A program made the translations under genes and the position numbers. The notes under the pieces are model-generated. The model was not told the origin of the DNA. It did no database searches and saw only the letters and a program-made list of their open reading frames with translations. A stretch of 64,000 nucleotides of DNA from contig JAEZGH010000139.1 of assembly GCA_023417065.1 (NCBI GenBank), forward strand, positions 21,136 through 85,135, read 5' to 3'. This document shows, in pieces, positions 24,835 through 33,438 of this stretch. The DNA is from Bacteroidota bacterium. Lineage in GTDB: Bacteria; Bacteroidota; Bacteroidia; Cytophagales; Cyclobacteriaceae. Positions within the stretch are counted from its first letter, which is position 1. Each line of letters begins with the position of its first letter.

Positions 24835-24942
24835 TCATTGCCGCGCATTCATCAGCTTGTTGAAAGATTCTACGGAGTTTGCGCCATCATCACCATCGAA
24901 AACGTTTTTTAGGCCCTGGCGGTAATACTCCCCGGATGGCAT
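24835..24942 (-). CDS. Possible 35-residue small protein
   Basis: On the minus strand an ATG at 24942 opens 35 codons encoding MPSGEYYRQGLKNVFDGDDG and then a tail NSVESFNKLMNARQ, with TGA stop. The composition is protein-like (not the Arg/Ser/Pro-rich pattern of shadow frames) and it sits alone in a gap between two plus-strand genes; in-frame stops lie just upstream. It could be a real small protein, a fragment of a lost larger gene, or chance. Confidence 0.3.
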   Translation of the reverse strand: MPSGEYYRQGLKNVFDGDDGANSVESFNKLMNARQ

Positions 24943-24984
24943 AAGTTATTAAGCGGGTTTATCAGAACCTTTAAAATAACCCTT

Positions 24985-25311
24985 ATGAAAAAAGTATTAT
25001 TCGCGATGGTATTTATCGCAGGAAGCGTGGTAGCCGCCAACGCACAGGAAGTTGAATCTGATAGCACTGCTGCTTCTTCAGCAGCCGTTAGCACTGAGGC
25101 TGCTGGTGAAGACCAGGGCCGTGTTGCGATCAAGACTGATGAGTTGCCCGAAGCTGTTAAACAAACCTTGCAGGACCAGGAGTACAAAGGCTGGTTAATC
25201 AATGCAGCCTATCACGATAAGAAGAAAGAACAGTACGAAGTGGAACTGAAAAACGGCGCTGATACTCAGACCGTTAAATTCAGCCAGGAAGGGCAACGCC
25301 TCGACAACTAG
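24985..25311 (+). CDS. Small secreted protein with a PepSY-like domain
   Basis: A 108-residue protein. The signal peptide is MKKVLFAMVFIAGSVVAANAQ. An Ala/Ser/Glu-rich linker (ESDSTAASSAAVSTEAAGED) follows, then a compact domain: ELPEAVKQTLQDQEYKGWL, AAYHDKKKEQYEVELKNG and TVKFSQEGQRLDN. The pattern 'xLPxxVxxxLxxxxYxGWxIxxAxxxxxxxxxxYExxL' is that of PepSY-like putative inhibitor proteins common in Bacteroidota. The fold suggests binding of a protein or peptide partner in the periplasm, but this is inference. Confidence 0.7.
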   Translation: MKKVLFAMVFIAGSVVAANAQEVESDSTAASSAAVSTEAAGEDQGRVAIKTDELPEAVKQTLQDQEYKGWLINAAYHDKKKEQYEVELKNGADTQTVKFSQEGQRLDN

Positions 25312-25343
25312 CCATTCACCGGGAATGCTATTGCTAAATGAAA

Positions 25344-25374
25344 GAAAGCTGGAATTATTTCCGGCTTTCTTTTT
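25344..25374 (+). terminator. Terminator between the PepSY-like and response-regulator genes
   Basis: GAAAGCTGG (25344-25352) pairs with CCGGCTTTC (25361-25369), one G-U pair, followed by TTTTT. It ends only 15 bases before the ATG of the next gene. Confidence 0.75.
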
Positions 25375-25388
25375 ACTTTCGGCCACAT

Positions 25389-26732
25389 ATGGCTTCTGTT
25401 CTACTTATTGAAGACGACCTCACATTTTCAAGAATACTGGAGGGCTTTCTCAGCAAAAACGGGTATCAGGTTACCGTAAATCACAACGGCAAAGAAGGTT
25501 TGAAAACTTTCGAGTCACGACCCTTTAATGTCGTGCTGCTCGACTACCGGCTGCCTGATACAACCGGAATGGACTTGCTGGTGGAGATGAAAAAGATATC
25601 GCCAGAGATTCCGGTGATTATCATGACAAGCTTTTCAGATATCCGAACCGCTGTAAAGGCGATCAAACTCGGCGCGCTCGAATACATCACCAAACCAGTC
25701 AATCCCGATGAGCTGCTCATGCTGGTGAAGGAAGCCGTTAAAAAGGAAAAAGTTTCACCAGCCCGACGCAAGCCGGCTACCGAAACTCAGTTTGTGCAGG
25801 GGAGGAGTGAAGCCTCACGCAAATTACACGACTACATCCGACTGGTAGCGCCAACGTCAATGTCGGTCATCATTCAGGGCGAAAGCGGAACTGGTAAAGA
25901 ATACGTTGCCCGTACGATACACAATCTCAGCCCACGCGCGAAACAACCTTTTATTGCTGTTGATTGTGGTGCCCTCTCGAAAGAACTTGCTGCAAGCGAA
26001 CTGTTTGGTCATATGAAAGGCTCTTTTACCGGTGCTGTTCAGGACAAAACCGGCCAGTTTGAAGCTGCCCATACCGGAACGCTCTTCCTCGACGAAGTTG
26101 GAAACCTTTCTTACGAAGTGCAGGTAAAACTGCTGCGGGCCATTCAGGAACGCGTTATTCAGCCTATCGGAAGCAACAAGGAAGTAAGGGTGGATGTCAG
26201 GATCATTACTGCCACCAATGATGACCTTTCGGAAAGTGTTCGCAATGGTCACTTCCGCGAAGATCTGTTCCACCGCCTGAATGAATTTATGCTGCAGGTT
26301 CCGCCGCTGCGCGGACGTATGGAGGACTTGGATGAATTCCTTGACTTCTTCCGTGAGTCGGCCAATGCAGAACTTGGTAAGAATGTAACGGGATTCGCTG
26401 ACCGCGTTATGGAGTTGTTTCGCACGTACGACTGGCCGGGAAATCTCCGCGAACTTAAGAACGTTGTAAAAAGGTCTGTGCTACTCACGACCGGCGACAC
26501 CGTAACGATGGAGGCGCTGCCTCAGGAAATGGTTACCGGTGTGCGCCAGGCTGCGCCGAAGGTCTCCGATGTTCCTATTTATGACCTGAAAGCTCTTCAG
26601 GAAACGCAGGAGAAAGAAATGATCGTAAAAACGCTACAGGAGGTTCGTTATAATAAATCCAAAGCCGCGCGAATTCTCAATATTGACCGCAAGACACTTT
26701 ATCTGAAGATGGAGAAGTACGGAATCGACTAG
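25389..26732 (+). CDS. Sigma-54-dependent response regulator (NtrC family)
   Basis: A 447-residue activator of sigma-54 promoters, from the ATG at 25389; the preceding frame is the terminator region. The receiver (1-120) has the acidic pocket IEDD, phospho-acceptor Asp52 (LLDYRLPD) and Lys102 (ITKP). The AAA+ domain (about 135-370) has Walker A GESGTGKEYVA, the sigma-54-contacting loop GSFTGA (211-216, Ser in place of the usual Ala) and Walker B TLFLDEVG. The C-terminus is a Fis-type helix-turn-helix (NKSKAARILNIDRKTLYLKM). It converges with a hybrid sensor kinase, likely its partner, with one base between the stops. Confidence 0.95.
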   Translation: MASVLLIEDDLTFSRILEGFLSKNGYQVTVNHNGKEGLKTFESRPFNVVLLDYRLPDTTGMDLLVEMKKISPEIPVIIMTSFSDIRTAVKAIKLGALEYITKPVNPDELLMLVKEAVKKEKVSPARRKPATETQFVQGRSEASRKLHDYIRLVAPTSMSVIIQGESGTGKEYVARTIHNLSPRAKQPFIAVDCGALSKELAASELFGHMKGSFTGAVQDKTGQFEAAHTGTLFLDEVGNLSYEVQVKLLRAIQERVIQPIGSNKEVRVDVRIITATNDDLSESVRNGHFREDLFHRLNEFMLQVPPLRGRMEDLDEFLDFFRESANAELGKNVTGFADRVMELFRTYDWPGNLRELKNVVKRSVLLTTGDTVTMEALPQEMVTGVRQAAPKVSDVPIYDLKALQETQEKEMIVKTLQEVRYNKSKAARILNIDRKTLYLKMEKYGID

Positions 26733-26733
26733 C

Positions 26734-29256
26734 TTACGATTTCGCCACAAGATATTCCGACAGATAAGCAACAAGACGCGCGACTTCTTCGCGTTGTGCG
26801 GAGATATCCGGTTGAATCGATTCCAGGGCTTCACCTTTGTCGATACGGATTTCCGTTTCCCGAAGTCTTAGCGAAAGTGAAAGCATACCAATCTGACCAA
26901 CACGACCTGCCAGTTTATGTGCGATGTCGCGGACTCTGATGTGGTCATCGTCATTCAACGCTGTTTCAAGTTGACCGAGTTCCGAAAGGGTTTCTTCGCG
27001 AAACTGTTCTATGACGGTTTGCATCAGGTTCTCATCATACATCGTCATTTTCCGCAGCGGCTCGAGATCGATCTCTTCACGATTCTGCTGTTGAACAACG
27101 GGGCGCTCTTGTGTAATTCCAAATAAGCTCTGTAACTCGTCTTCGTGAAAAGGTTTCGATAACACGAAGTCAAATCCCTGCTCTTGCAGGAACTTCTTCT
27201 CCTGGGGGAAGACGTGGGCCGTAAGAGCGACGAACCGGGTTGACGCGGAATATTTTTTTCTCAACGCCTGACATAATTCAACGCCATTGATTTTCGGCAT
27301 CCGGATATCCATCAATACGTGCGTCACTTCGTCGTCTGGTGTCCGGTTGAGCAGTTCTTCAGGGTCGTTGAACAGAATGTGTTTGATCTTGCTTTTCTTA
27401 AGGATAAGGCCACACAGTCGAAGAATCATAGGATCATCGTCGACGACGAGAACCAGTCCGGGGCCGGTAACCGATGCATCAACAGGTGCAACTTCAGCGG
27501 GCGCAACGTCTTCAGCGGTTTCACTTCTTTCGAAAGTCAGGTATACAGTGAATGTTGATCCCGTACCAGGCTCACTGTCCAGCGTAATGTTTCCGCCCTG
27601 CGCTTCGACGAGCGATTTCACAATAGTAAGTCCAAGTCCCGTTCCGCCGAACGTCCTGGTAATACTCGTATCCGCCTGTTCAAATTGGTTAAAGATCTTT
27701 TTGATATCCTCACTTCGTATACCGATACCGGTGTCGGTGATTTCGAACGCGCACGCAACTTTGTTGTCAGTCGTGAGATGTGTTTTTATAGATAGGCGGA
27801 CAAACCCGCGGGTCGTGAATTTGATCGCATTGCCAAGCAGGTTGTAAAGTATCTGCCGAAGCCGGAACGAGTCACCAACCAATGAAAAATCCTTTGCTTC
27901 TTCAAAGTCCATGATCAGCGACAGGCTTTTCTTCTCTGCCTGAATACGAATCGCGCCTTCGACTTCGCGAACCACTTCCATCAGCTGAAATTTTTCCCGC
28001 GCGAGTGTAAAGTTCCCTGACGAAATCCGGCTGTAGTCAAGTACTTCATTTACGATATGAAGCAAGTGTTCCGAAGAACTATAGATCGCGTCGATGGCTT
28101 CAGGATCTGGTGATTTTTCCTGTTTAAGGTGTTCGGCAAATCCGATAATGGACTGAAGTGGAGTGCGAATTTCGTGACTCATGTTTGCGAGGAAGCGTTG
28201 CTTTATCTGGCTTAGCTCCTGTGCTTCGTCACGCGAGCGTTCAAGTTGTTCCTTGTAGAAATTGCTTTTACTTATGTCGATCCATATGAGATATACGAGC
28301 AATGCGGCACCAAGGAAGAAGGCAATCAACAGCACGCTGATTCGCCTGATACTTTCGCTCACCACCAGGCCGGCCTCGCCGCTCCGTGCCTGCATGTGTT
28401 CGTATTCTTCTTTTTCCACTTCACGGAGGATGCCGAGAAGCTGATTTACGAGGAGGCTGTTGGCATTGATAAGCTGAAGTTCCCGTTCGAGGAGCATTTT
28501 GCTTTGCGTACGCTGATCCTGTTCGAGATCATACATAATCTTTTCAATCTCTTCGAGGGCCTTATTCTGATTGGCTACCAGGAGTGTGTCCACCACTACA
28601 CGGAATTCTTCTTCAACCTGCATCTGCACCGGCTCTGAATCCATTTCCGGCTTTTTCTTCTTGCCAAAGAGTTTACCCAGGAATGAGCGATCATCCACTT
28701 CACGTTTTGTGGTGTCTTTTATGTACGTCGTGGTGGTGCGCTTTTCGGTGGTGACAATATTCGAATCGACTTCAATTTTTTTCTTTTCGAGGATTGATGA
28801 CAATGTATCGATGCGTCTTGTGAGAGATCGGTTGTCGATCAGATTGGATTTCAGTTTCAGGTAGGAAAAGAAGAGGCTGTCGCGGCGGTGAAGGATGTGC
28901 TTCATAGCCGAGATGCGCTCGAGCTGTGCGGAGTCCCACTCCATGAGACTGATTGAATCGATGAGGTTCATCGTTCGCTGAGACTGACTAAGGAATGCGC
29001 TGTGGGGCATCCGCGGGTTTTGCAAGGCCTGGGCGCGCTGCATTTGGTCCAGCGTTGTTACTTCCTGAAATACCTTATTGAGCAGGGTGAGTTTCCCGCT
29101 GGGTTCCGAGAGTTCCTCGACCTTGCCGAGCATATCCGTGAACGCGAGCCTGGAGATTGAAAACGCCACCAGGAAAGCGGCAAATGCCAGCAGGAACGCT
29201 GCCAGTATTTTTCCCTTTACGGATCGTGGATATAACTTTCCCGAGATTCGCTTCAT
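26734..29256 (-). CDS. Hybrid sensor histidine kinase with receiver and HPt domains
   Basis: An 840-residue inner-membrane kinase. Helix 1 (about 17-38) and helix 2 (about 305-326) bracket a 265-residue periplasmic sensor that is largely alpha-helical and contains a Lys-rich stretch (FGKKKKPEMD, 197-206). Then come HisKA with His361 (MSHEIRTPLQ), the ATPase with Asn476, DTGIG (508-512) and GGTGLGL (537-543), a receiver with Asp650 (VLMDIRMPK) and Lys701 (LSKP), and a C-terminal HPt domain with His780 (RDIAHKLAG). The full phosphorelay His-Asp-His is thus in one chain; the last step to an Asp would be another protein, plausibly the convergent NtrC-type regulator. Confidence 0.93.
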   Translation of the reverse strand: MKRISGKLYPRSVKGKILAAFLLAFAAFLVAFSISRLAFTDMLGKVEELSEPSGKLTLLNKVFQEVTTLDQMQRAQALQNPRMPHSAFLSQSQRTMNLIDSISLMEWDSAQLERISAMKHILHRRDSLFFSYLKLKSNLIDNRSLTRRIDTLSSILEKKKIEVDSNIVTTEKRTTTTYIKDTTKREVDDRSFLGKLFGKKKKPEMDSEPVQMQVEEEFRVVVDTLLVANQNKALEEIEKIMYDLEQDQRTQSKMLLERELQLINANSLLVNQLLGILREVEKEEYEHMQARSGEAGLVVSESIRRISVLLIAFFLGAALLVYLIWIDISKSNFYKEQLERSRDEAQELSQIKQRFLANMSHEIRTPLQSIIGFAEHLKQEKSPDPEAIDAIYSSSEHLLHIVNEVLDYSRISSGNFTLAREKFQLMEVVREVEGAIRIQAEKKSLSLIMDFEEAKDFSLVGDSFRLRQILYNLLGNAIKFTTRGFVRLSIKTHLTTDNKVACAFEITDTGIGIRSEDIKKIFNQFEQADTSITRTFGGTGLGLTIVKSLVEAQGGNITLDSEPGTGSTFTVYLTFERSETAEDVAPAEVAPVDASVTGPGLVLVVDDDPMILRLCGLILKKSKIKHILFNDPEELLNRTPDDEVTHVLMDIRMPKINGVELCQALRKKYSASTRFVALTAHVFPQEKKFLQEQGFDFVLSKPFHEDELQSLFGITQERPVVQQQNREEIDLEPLRKMTMYDENLMQTVIEQFREETLSELGQLETALNDDDHIRVRDIAHKLAGRVGQIGMLSLSLRLRETEIRIDKGEALESIQPDISAQREEVARLVAYLSEYLVAKS

Positions 29257-29401
29257 TTTCTTTTTCTGACACCCGGTATTGAAATTAGAGAATTCTCACG
29301 CATAGGAGCCCTATAATGCAGGTAAACGACGATAAATCACGAATAATTTCTTCGAATATCAGGAATGATAAAAAATCTGATTCCAACAGAGGTGTCGCGA
29401 A

Positions 29402-30856
29402 TTAGTTGAAAACCCATTCCACCAGGGTAATGGAGAACAAAAAGATGATCAATATGGAGACAAGGTTCAGTAGAATACCCGCGCGGGCCATGTCGGGGAC
29501 ACGGATATAACCACTCGAAAAGACGATCGCATTGGGCGGCGTGCTGATGGGGAACATGAATGCAATACTAGATCCCAGGGTAACCGGAAGTGCAAGCATT
29601 ACAGGATTTACGCCCAGTCCGTCGGCGATGCCGAAGATTACGGGAACAAATATCTGTACGAGGGCCACGTTGCTCATGATCTCCGTAAGAAATACGGAGG
29701 CACAAATGAGAAACAGAATGAGCTTGGCATCGAAAGCGCTTCGTTCTGCGATCCACAACCCCAGCGTCTGAATGATTCCCGTGTTTTGAAGTCCCGTTGC
29801 CAGGCACAAACCACCTCCGAAAAGCAAAAGAATTCCCCACTGCAGCAGCTGTGTGTCTTTCCAGTCGAGGATAAACCGCATTTTTGAAAGGTCATCCGGC
29901 ACCAGGAACATCAGCACACCACCCAGCATGGCAACATTGGTGTCGTTGAGCAAAGACCTTCCGAGAATCGCATTAATGCCTTCCTGTGTTATCCACAACA
30001 AAGACGTGAATGCAAAAATCGCCAGGATTCTCTTTTCGGATGAGCTGATTGGACCAAGTGCGTGTAGTCGTTCGCGCAACAGCAAATCGGTACCGTCAAC
30101 CTTTTTTATCCTGTTGGGAAAAAGAATGCGCGTTACAATCAGGTAAGTGGAGGCAAGCAGGGCGATGGTGACGGGAACGCCGACCAGCATCCAGTCGCCA
30201 AAGTTTATTGCCATGTTATAGTGCTGTTCAAGAAGACCTTTGAAAACCGCATTCGGAGGGCTTCCAATGAGTGTGGCCATGCCGCCAATGGTTGCAGCAT
30301 AGCCGATCGAGAGCATTAGTCCGAGTGCCAGATTGCGTTCTCTGGGGGCGAGTTCGTGGAGTGCCTGACGTGGATCTGACCGAATGAGACTGACCACTGA
30401 GGTTGCTATCGGAAGCATCATTATCGCGGTCGCGGTATTACTGATCCACATGCTCAGAATGGCGGTGGCGACCATAAATCCGAGGATGATTCCGTTGCCT
30501 GAGGTGCCGGTAAGGCGAATCAGATTGAGTGCGATGCGCTCATGCAGCCGATGCTTTTCCAGGGCCAGAGCGATAAGAAAACCACCGAGAAAGAGGAAAA
30601 TTACAGGATTTGCATATGGCGCGGCGGCCTGACTCGTGCTCATCACCCCCAGGAACGGGAAGAGGAGCAGGGGGAGCAGCGCTGTTATGGGAATTGGAGC
30701 CGCTTCTGTAATCCACCAGATAATCATCCATGCCGCTGTGGCGAGGGCCTTCTCTGAGCCGGGGCCGAGTATGTCTTTAGGCAGAAACAGTAGGATTAGC
30801 AGAAAGGTCAGGGGACCCGAGCAAAAGGCGGCTATTCGAAAGGATTTTTGCGACAT
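29402..30856 (-). CDS. DASS/SLC13-family anion transporter
   Basis: A 484-residue inner-membrane transporter with about twelve hydrophobic segments, of the divalent anion:sodium symporter family (dicarboxylates, sulfate or phosphate). Landmarks: WMIIWWITEAAPIPITALLP near the N-terminus, the first hairpin loop MWISNTATAIMMLPIA with the SNT signature (sodium/substrate site), IGSPPNAVF, and the second repeat ending in GSSIAFMFPISTPPNAIVFSSGYI, matching the SNT-like second signature. The substrate cannot be assigned from sequence. The ATG at 30856 is one codon inside a TTG. Confidence 0.9.
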   Translation of the reverse strand: MSQKSFRIAAFCSGPLTFLLILLFLPKDILGPGSEKALATAAWMIIWWITEAAPIPITALLPLLLFPFLGVMSTSQAAAPYANPVIFLFLGGFLIALALEKHRLHERIALNLIRLTGTSGNGIILGFMVATAILSMWISNTATAIMMLPIATSVVSLIRSDPRQALHELAPRERNLALGLMLSIGYAATIGGMATLIGSPPNAVFKGLLEQHYNMAINFGDWMLVGVPVTIALLASTYLIVTRILFPNRIKKVDGTDLLLRERLHALGPISSSEKRILAIFAFTSLLWITQEGINAILGRSLLNDTNVAMLGGVLMFLVPDDLSKMRFILDWKDTQLLQWGILLLFGGGLCLATGLQNTGIIQTLGLWIAERSAFDAKLILFLICASVFLTEIMSNVALVQIFVPVIFGIADGLGVNPVMLALPVTLGSSIAFMFPISTPPNAIVFSSGYIRVPDMARAGILLNLVSILIIFLFSITLVEWVFN

Positions 30857-31166
30857 CAAGCTGGAAAATAGTAATCGTTATCCAACAAAAAAAGGTCGAA
30901 TTACCGATTAAGGTGTCCTGCTCTAACTGTTCGGTTTGAGCGGCCTGGACTTTCGATGCAAAAATCAGTGTGTGTTTGTTCCCCGCAGGGGCGGGACTAC
31001 GACAAAGAAGTTGTTTCCCGAAGTGGGTTAAAATCAAGGCTGAGGTGGCCCATTTTGAGACAGAAATTACCGGAAAAATCCAGGGGAGGCGCAAAAAATG
31101 CCAGAATCCCAGGATTTTCCAAAAGGGCACTACATTTTCTTCTTGTTGCCTGGTAAACAGATTGAT
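30857..31166. other. Intergenic region between divergent genes, nothing recognised
   Basis: About 310 bases between the transporter gene and a small membrane protein gene. I see neither a clean promoter pair nor a gene; open frames here have the Arg/Ser-rich composition of chance frames. Confidence 0.5.
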
Positions 31167-31310
31167 ATGGACTTCATGCCGATGATTTTTGGATTTGTTG
31201 TGGCATACGGTGCCTTCATACTGGTGGGCTACGTGCTCGCAAAATTGATCTTTCCATCACTGGAAGACGAGGCCACCAGAAAACAGAAGAAGACGCGCTT
31301 CAGAAGCTGA
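31167..31310 (+). CDS. Small single-helix membrane protein, 47 residues
   Basis: From the ATG at 31167: MDFMPMIFGFVVAYGAFILV and on to GYVLAKLIFPSL form one strongly hydrophobic helix, followed by a charged tail EDEATRKQKKTRFRS. Positive charges on the C-terminal side imply an N-out, C-in orientation. No family is recognised; small single-span proteins with such tails are frequent in Bacteroidota. Earlier starts add a polar, non-protein-like extension. Confidence 0.6.
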   Translation: MDFMPMIFGFVVAYGAFILVGYVLAKLIFPSLEDEATRKQKKTRFRS

Positions 31311-31403
31311 CACTGAGGCAGGTTAACTATAAAGATTTTTATCCGTTGTGCGCGATGTACCGTTGGGTGCACGCACCATCCGGTGCACGGGTTGTTAAAG
31401 TAA

Positions 31404-31427
31404 GAAAGCCGCTCCCCCGCGGCTTTC
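31404..31427. terminator. Hairpin terminator between the small membrane protein and the OM barrel gene
   Basis: GAAAGCCGC (31404-31412) and GCGGCTTTC (31419-31427) form a 9-bp stem around CCCCCC-like loop bases. There is no long T-run on either side, but its place between convergent genes fits a bidirectional terminator. Confidence 0.7.
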
Positions 31428-31468
31428 CTCATTTAAGACCTTCGTTCTAAGATTTTTCCGATGCTATG

Positions 31469-32257
31469 TTAGTCATGGCTTCCCGCAAGATTGAAAGCGA
31501 GATAGATCTGACCCACCTGATTCTTGGTGTTGCCTAACATCGTGCGTGCAGCACTGCTTCGTGCGATATCTTTCAATCCATAGTTGTATCGGGCTCCGAT
31601 TTGAGCGCTCTTACCGAGGTTGAAACCGATACCACCGACCAGACCGTAATCCCACTTTTCAAAATTGTTGCGGTCAACGCGGTCAAAAGTATCAGCAAGG
31701 TCTCCATCCTGATCAATGTTAGCACCTACGAGGTAAGACCAGTATGGCCCGGCATGAATTTCAGCAACTCCGCCAAGTTTAAATACGGCAAGTACCGGAA
31801 CATCAATGTAACTAAGATTGAATTTGTACTCTTGCTGGATGACACCAGAATTCATTTCAATCTTATTACCCTTTGTTGAGAAGTTTACCTCAGGCTGGAT
31901 AGTAAATGCACGGCTGGCAAATAACTGTCCGTAAACACCTGCATGGAAACCGAACTTGTCGTGACGAGTATTAGCATCGTCAACAATCAGATTGCTCCAG
32001 TTCAGACCTCCTTTAATACCAGCTCTTGGAGCTGCTACATCATCACTCCGGCGTTCATACCGATCGTTGCGATCATAATCCGTGTCGACGTCTACCGACT
32101 GCGTTGTGGTAGTTGTCGTCGTCTGTGTCTGCGATTGGTAAGTAATGGAATCTTGTCCTGATTGAGCTTGTGTATTCGATGAGAATAGTAAAATCCCCAG
32201 CGCCACTGAACAGACGATCATCATCTGATTTCTTAATTCTCCGTTTATAAGTTTCAT
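31469..32257 (-). CDS. Outer-membrane beta-barrel protein, PorT-like
   Basis: A 262-residue protein from the ATG at 32257; residues 1-32 are a signal peptide (LGILLFSSNTQAQ at its end). A Thr-rich/Asp/Arg-rich linker (TTTTTTQSVDVDTDYDRN) precedes an eight-stranded barrel of the outer-membrane beta-barrel/PorT type: GIKGGLNWSNL, KFGFHAGVYGQLF, FTIQPEVNFSTKG, YIDVPVLAVFKLG, AEIHAGPYWSYLVG, WDYGLVGGIGFNLG and AQIGARYNYGLKDI. The chain ends in FNLAGSHD, without the aromatic last residue. Relatives are abundant structural proteins of unknown role in this phylum. Confidence 0.85.
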   Translation of the reverse strand: MKLINGELRNQMMIVCSVALGILLFSSNTQAQSGQDSITYQSQTQTTTTTTTQSVDVDTDYDRNDRYERRSDDVAAPRAGIKGGLNWSNLIVDDANTRHDKFGFHAGVYGQLFASRAFTIQPEVNFSTKGNKIEMNSGVIQQEYKFNLSYIDVPVLAVFKLGGVAEIHAGPYWSYLVGANIDQDGDLADTFDRVDRNNFEKWDYGLVGGIGFNLGKSAQIGARYNYGLKDIARSSAARTMLGNTKNQVGQIYLAFNLAGSHD

Positions 32258-32524
32258 ATAGATTTTTATTGGTTTAACTAAAACTTTTAACGTTCTTAGA
32301 AACCAACGTGCCAACGTGAACACTATGCGTTAAATCGCGTCTCTTGCCCGAATAAGCGTTTTCATCTCAAGAAATTGCGGCTTGTCTTGTGCAGAATGTT
32401 CAACAATTTGTTGATCATGCCTGCGTGACTGCTCGTTGCTTACCACTCACCAGCTTTCCACGACTAACACCATTGGCATGAAGATTTGAAATGGTCGCTG
32501 TAAACCATATAATATTTAAAGCAT

Positions 32525-32791
32525 ATGAAGGGAACAGGGACATTTGTTGTGGGGCTGATTGTAGGGACAGCCCTTGGAATGACGGCGGGCATGCTGATCG
32601 CACCAACCTCGGGTTCGCAGTTCAGGAGTTCGATCATCCGCAGATCGCGGAAATATTCGAAGCAAGCCATCGACGCGGTGCGTCAGTACGTGGATGGAAT
32701 CCGGCACGGGACGATCAAAGGCGACCCCGGGCTGGCGCAGGACGATACTGAGGAATTCCTCAACCGGCTTGCAAACGAGGCGAAAGGCTGA
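32525..32791 (+). CDS. YtxH-domain small membrane protein
   Basis: An 88-residue protein: a Gly-rich N-terminal helix (GTFVVGLIVGTALGMTAGML) leading into IAPTSGSQFRSSIIRRSRKY, the YtxH plan of a glycine-zipper-like membrane anchor followed by an amphipathic helical tail. YtxH proteins are often stress-induced in Firmicutes and Bacteroidota; the biochemical role is not established. The second half is charged. It begins a run of small envelope genes with the charged lipoprotein downstream. Confidence 0.85.
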   Translation: MKGTGTFVVGLIVGTALGMTAGMLIAPTSGSQFRSSIIRRSRKYSKQAIDAVRQYVDGIRHGTIKGDPGLAQDDTEEFLNRLANEAKG

Positions 32792-32845
32792 CCGGTTAGA
32801 TCCCGGCAACAAATTTTATCTCCCCTCGTACATTAACACTATTCT

Positions 32846-33250
32846 ATGAAAACGCTATTGAGAATCGTGGTGAGCATTATGCTTACCTATGGATTACTAA
32901 CTCTAACAAACTGTACTACAGATAATTCAAGAAATACGGCTGAGGTCAGAACAGATTTTGAAACGGAACGATCTGAAGTCGCTGAAGACTTGCGCGAATT
33001 GCGCGAAGACATCAGCGACGAACTGAAACAGATCGGAAACAAGATGGAAAATGCAGGGGAGAACGTCCGTGAACGACTATCTGACAGAAACGATGAATTG
33101 CTGGAGCGCAGAGAACGTGTAGACGTGGAAATTGAACGCGTCGAAACATCGACGGAAAACAATTGGGATGAAGTCAAGGAAGGTGCGCGAAACACATTCC
33201 AGGATGTGAAGAGAGAAGTCAGAGAACTGGCAGATCGGATTTCCGATTAA
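32846..33250 (+). CDS. Small highly charged helical lipoprotein
   Basis: A 134-residue protein. The N-terminus MKTLLRIVVSIMLTYGLLTLTNC ends in a plausible lipobox (LTNC). The remaining residues are almost all charged and helical, with heptad spacing: RSEVAEDLRELREDISDELK, NVRERLSDRNDELLERRERV and TFQDVKREVRELADRI. The pattern is like apolipoprotein-type or LEA-like amphipathic helices. It follows the YtxH gene by 54 bases and has a strong terminator, so the two may form a small unit. Function unknown. Confidence 0.7.
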   Translation: MKTLLRIVVSIMLTYGLLTLTNCTTDNSRNTAEVRTDFETERSEVAEDLRELREDISDELKQIGNKMENAGENVRERLSDRNDELLERRERVDVEIERVETSTENNWDEVKEGARNTFQDVKREVRELADRISD

Positions 33251-33274
33251 ACATTACTTCCTATTGTCCATGGT

Positions 33275-33311
33275 TGCCGTCACATCCCATTTTTGTGACG
33301 GCATTTTTTTT
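33275..33311 (+). terminator. Intrinsic terminator of the YtxH/charged lipoprotein unit
   Basis: TGCCGTCACA (33275-33284) and TGTGACGGCA (33294-33303) form a 10-bp perfect stem, followed by eight T. It starts 24 bases after the stop. Confidence 0.92.
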
Positions 33312-33344
33312 GTCTGTCTATTTTGAAATGAATATAGTTGGTTT

Positions 33345-33422
33345 ATGAAAAGGAGAATAATTAGTTTCTTGATCGCCATGTCAATGGTGCTGCTGATGCT
33401 GGGAGCTCAGTTTGTCCGATAA
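33345..33422 (+). CDS. Possible 25-residue hydrophobic peptide
   Basis: An ATG at 33345 opens 25 codons (MKRRIISFLIAMSMVLLMLG, then AQFVR), with a positively charged N-terminus and a hydrophobic helix, stopping at TAA. It starts just after a terminator and converges with the 41-residue membrane protein. It may be a membrane microprotein or leader; too short to be sure. Confidence 0.3.
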   Translation: MKRRIISFLIAMSMVLLMLGAQFVR

Positions 33423-33438
33423 ACGTTGTAACAACACG

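Noticed and set aside
25389..29256. Anti-phage or other defence cassette
   Set aside because: The neighbouring genes are a standard two-component pair and a transporter; no nuclease, NTPase or effector suggests defence.
29316..29405. A 29-codon frame between the kinase and transporter genes
   Set aside because: Wholly polar, no promoter, and it ends within the opposing transporter gene; likely chance.
31358..31391. GTGCAC-type inverted repeats as an operator
   Set aside because: The pairs are short (6 bp) and unevenly spaced; chance is likely.
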